From positions 1 to 43,158 of the forward strand of contig UQYV01000028.1 in the NCBI GenBank assembly GCA_900545245.1: a stretch of DNA of 43,158 bases, read 5' to 3'. The stretch is from an uncultured Bacteroidales bacterium. GTDB lineage: Bacteria; Bacteroidota; Bacteroidia; Bacteroidales; UBA932. Both the position numbers and the translations under genes were made by a program. The notes under the pieces are model-generated. The model was not told the origin of the DNA. It ran no database searches and was given only the letters and a program-made list of their open reading frames with translations. Positions 41,325 to 43,158 of this stretch are shown here, in pieces (position 1 is the first letter of the stretch; every line of letters starts with the position of its first letter).

Positions 41325-42866
41325 ATGCTTATGCTGATAAACATTCACAGCGCCAAGTGTATAGGCGTGCAGGCAGTCAATGTCACCGTGGAGGTGGACA
41401 TCTCGTCCGGAATCGGGATTCATCTTGTCGGGCTTGCCGATGCCGCTGTAAAGGAGAGCCTGCTGCGCACCGTCACGGCACTCCAGTCGCTCGGATTCCG
41501 GATTCCGGGCAAGCGGATAGTCATAAACCTCGCTCCGGCGGACATCCACAAGAGCGGTAGCGGCTACGACGTGCCGATTGCCCTCGGCATACTCGCCGCT
41601 TCCGGACAGTGCCGATGGGATGCGCTGGGGGACTATCTGATTATGGGCGAGCTCGGACTTGACGGCACTGTGCGTCCGGTGCCTGGAGCCCTGCCTGTTG
41701 CGGAATTAAGCGTATCGGACGGCAGAAAAGGCTGCATACTTCCGCTCGATTCCGCAGAAGACGCTGCCGACTATTATTCCGGACACGTCTATGGTGTCAG
41801 AAGCCTGACGGAAGTGCTGCGCATCATTTCCGGAGAGGAAGACGTATCCGACCTTCTGATCCGCGGAGGTGATAATCTTGGGAAGAAGGCCTCCGGCGTG
41901 CGTGCCGGGGAGATTGTGGACATGGCTCAGATTGTCGGACAAGAGGGTGCCAAGAGAGGCGTGGAGATAGCCGCCGCTGGAGGACATAACGTGATAATGA
42001 TCGGGCCGCCCGGCTCGGGCAAATCTTCTCTGGCCAAGGCAATGGCGGGGATCCTTCCGCCGATGTCGCGTGAGGAATCCCTTGAGACAAGCAAGATCTA
42101 CTCCGTTGCCGGCCTCTGCGGACACCGGGGACTTATGGCCGAGCGCCCGTTCCGGGCTCCGCACTATAGCGCATCCATCCCGGCGCTGATAGGCGGAGGC
42201 TCTGACAGCATCCTTCCGGGAGAAATTTCTCTCGCCCACAACGGAGTCCTTTTCATAGACGAGTTCTGCGAGGCTCCCAAGAAGGTGGTGGAGGCTCTGC
42301 GCGGGCCGATAGAAGACGGAACAATCACTGTGTCGAGGCTTCGGAACAAGGTTACATATCCGGCCTCATTTATGCTTGTCGCGGCGGCAAACCCTTGTCC
42401 CTGCGGCTATTATGGAGAAGGAGACCGCTGCCGCTGCACGACCGGACAGAGACTGAATTACCTGGCTCGCCTGTCCGGTCCAATGATGGACAGGATAGAC
42501 ATCCAGCTGTGGATGCATGCCGTCGATGCTTCAAAACTGACATGCAGGCACGTAGGGGAGAGCAGTGCTGAGGTTCGCGAGAGGGTTGTACGTGCGCGGA
42601 AAATCCAACGGGAGCGTTTCGCCGAGGACGGCATCTACACAAACGCCATGATGGATAATCGTCTGATTGAGAAGTACTGCCCGTTGGATGACGAATGCCG
42701 GGAGTTCCTTCGCCGTACCATAGAAAGTATGGGCCTGTCCGCCCGTGCCTGCATGAGAATAATCCGAATTGCCCGTACCATCGCCGATCTCGAGGGCAGC
42801 AGGGACATATCCATACTTCACCTTTCTGAAGCCACCGGATTTCGTTTTATGGACAAGGCGCTGTAG
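41325..42866 (+). CDS. YifB/ComM family Mg-chelatase-like AAA+ ATPase
   Basis: A 513-residue AAA+ protein. The N-terminal Lon-like fold (VNVTVEVDISSGIGIHLVGLAD, LAPADIHKSGSGYDVPIALG) is followed by VGQEGAKRGVEIAAAGGHN, Walker A GPPGSGKSSLAKAMAGILPPM, Walker B NGVLFIDEF, HYSASIPALIGGG, and AAANPCPCGYYGEGDRCRCTT with its Cys cluster. The C-terminal domain ends with LSARACMRIIRIARTIADLEG. ComM homologues act as DNA helicases in branch migration during natural transformation, but the role in Bacteroidetes is uncertain. It is divergent from mlaE. The exact start may be ATG 41331. Confidence 0.93.
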   Translation: MLMLINIHSAKCIGVQAVNVTVEVDISSGIGIHLVGLADAAVKESLLRTVTALQSLGFRIPGKRIVINLAPADIHKSGSGYDVPIALGILAASGQCRWDALGDYLIMGELGLDGTVRPVPGALPVAELSVSDGRKGCILPLDSAEDAADYYSGHVYGVRSLTEVLRIISGEEDVSDLLIRGGDNLGKKASGVRAGEIVDMAQIVGQEGAKRGVEIAAAGGHNVIMIGPPGSGKSSLAKAMAGILPPMSREESLETSKIYSVAGLCGHRGLMAERPFRAPHYSASIPALIGGGSDSILPGEISLAHNGVLFIDEFCEAPKKVVEALRGPIEDGTITVSRLRNKVTYPASFMLVAAANPCPCGYYGEGDRCRCTTGQRLNYLARLSGPMMDRIDIQLWMHAVDASKLTCRHVGESSAEVRERVVRARKIQRERFAEDGIYTNAMMDNRLIEKYCPLDDECREFLRRTIESMGLSARACMRIIRIARTIADLEGSRDISILHLSEATGFRFMDKAL

Positions 42867-42892
42867 ATGTAATGTCTTTTGGAGCTGAGAGG

Positions 42893-42924
42893 TTTCGCTT
42901 TTTCGGAATTTACCGCTAACTTTG
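42893..42924 (+). promoter_or_regulatory. Promoter of coaE
   Basis: TTTC (42893-42896), a 20-nt spacer and TAACTTTG (42917-42924), a near-consensus pair, 23 nt before the coaE start. Confidence 0.55.
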
Positions 42925-42947
42925 GAGCAATTCTATAATTCACAGCG

Positions 42948-43158
42948 ATGACAATTCTTCTGACAGGTGGAATAGGAAGCGGGAAGTCTTCCGTAAGGCG
43001 GATTCTTGAAAGAATGGGTGTCCCTTGTTATGATGCGGACTCGGTGGTGAAGGGGTTTTATGAAGTCCCGTTGGAATCTGAGTCAGAGCATTTGGCTTCA
43101 GATGAGGGTGACCAAAAAGTCTTTTGTTCCCCCTCCTCCGGACTTCCTAACCCCCGCA
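42948..43158 (+). CDS. coaE: Dephospho-CoA kinase, partial, with an in-frame palindromic insert
   Basis: The first 70 codons of a gene running off the right edge. The P-loop TGGIGSGKSSV (residues 6-16) and VPCYDADSVVKGFYE (25-39) identify dephospho-CoA kinase, the last step of CoA synthesis. After residue 39 the family normally continues with the substrate-binding helices; here residues 40-70 (ESESEHLASDEGDQKVF, then CSPSSGLPNP) do not fit. This part contains the palindromic element at 43104-43135 that also occurs between pfkB and mdh. The frame stays open to the edge, so either the element is tolerated as an extra loop or the gene is broken further on. Confidence 0.85.
   Translation, partial: MTILLTGGIGSGKSSVRRILERMGVPCYDADSVVKGFYEVPLESESEHLASDEGDQKVFCSPSSGLPNPR
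43104..43135. repeat. Palindromic element, copy 2, inside coaE
   Basis: Arms 43104-43117 and 43122-43135 pair in 12 of 14 positions around a 4-nt loop, as in copy 1. Shared text is GTGACCAAAA or CGACCAAAA, CCCCCTC, then CTTCCTAACCCCCGCA against TTTCCTGACTCCCGCA. The copy reaches the window edge, so its full length is unknown. Confidence 0.6.

Overview
The window reads as a chromosomal segment of a Bacteroidales bacterium, probably from a gut or animal host. Gene content supports this: two GH92 mannosidases with a GH130 phosphorylase, a SufBCD locus, a NagB-like/PIG-L fusion, anti-sigma proteins of Bacteroidetes type, and EnvC/TPR neighbours. Many gene starts are preceded by the Bacteroidetes promoter TTTG-N19-21-TAnnTTTG. 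The clearest cases are the tRNA-Pro gene (17503-17534) and a decayed ATPase gene (541-572). No rRNA, CRISPR array, integrase or transposase was seen.

Layout. 1-800: remnant of an AAA-type ATPase gene and a palindrome-rich upstream region. 810-7785 (+): N-glycan mannoside operon with an MFS transporter, a GH130 mannosyl phosphorylase and two GH92 alpha-mannosidases. 7941-10648 (-): nagB and a NagB-like/PIG-L fusion. Mannosidases and phosphorylase would release mannose, Man-1-P and GlcNAc, and NagB carries amino sugar into glycolysis. 10777-15301 (+): sufB, a PnuC-like transporter, sufC, a half-length sufD and ispE. 15502-19262: an unknown lipoprotein, tsaE, tRNA-Pro, lolD and a TrmN6-like methyltransferase. 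19153-20732 (-): ECF sigma factor, membrane anti-sigma candidate and Spy/CpxP-like periplasmic protein. 20868-22655: lepA. 22665-25679 (-): a 1004-residue one-pass protein with a beta-propeller-like outer part and a coiled-coil tail of unknown output. 25943-28365: class A acid phosphatase, a small secreted protein followed by an in-frame continuation after a stop codon, and a PfkB sugar kinase. 28366-30140: hairpin-rich spacer, malate dehydrogenase and a candidate small RNA. 30187-33068: phosphopantetheinyl transferase, a frameshifted YhcG/DUF1016 nuclease and a GIY-YIG protein. 33186-37619 (-): epimerase, EnvC-like factor and TPR protein. 37749-39616: a second ECF sigma factor overlapping a fused anti-sigma/beta-barrel protein. 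39642-43158: mlaF, mlaE, a ComM/YifB ATPase and the start of coaE.

The most unusual signal is a set of palindromic elements. A hairpin element lies between pfkB and mdh (28586-28621). A diverged copy lies in frame inside coaE (43104-43135). Another imperfect palindrome fills a family-atypical insertion in ispE (14915-14977). A 125-bp imperfect palindrome lies between the mannosidase operon and nagB, with a half-copy near 30836. These may be mobile palindromic units, some tolerated inside housekeeping proteins.
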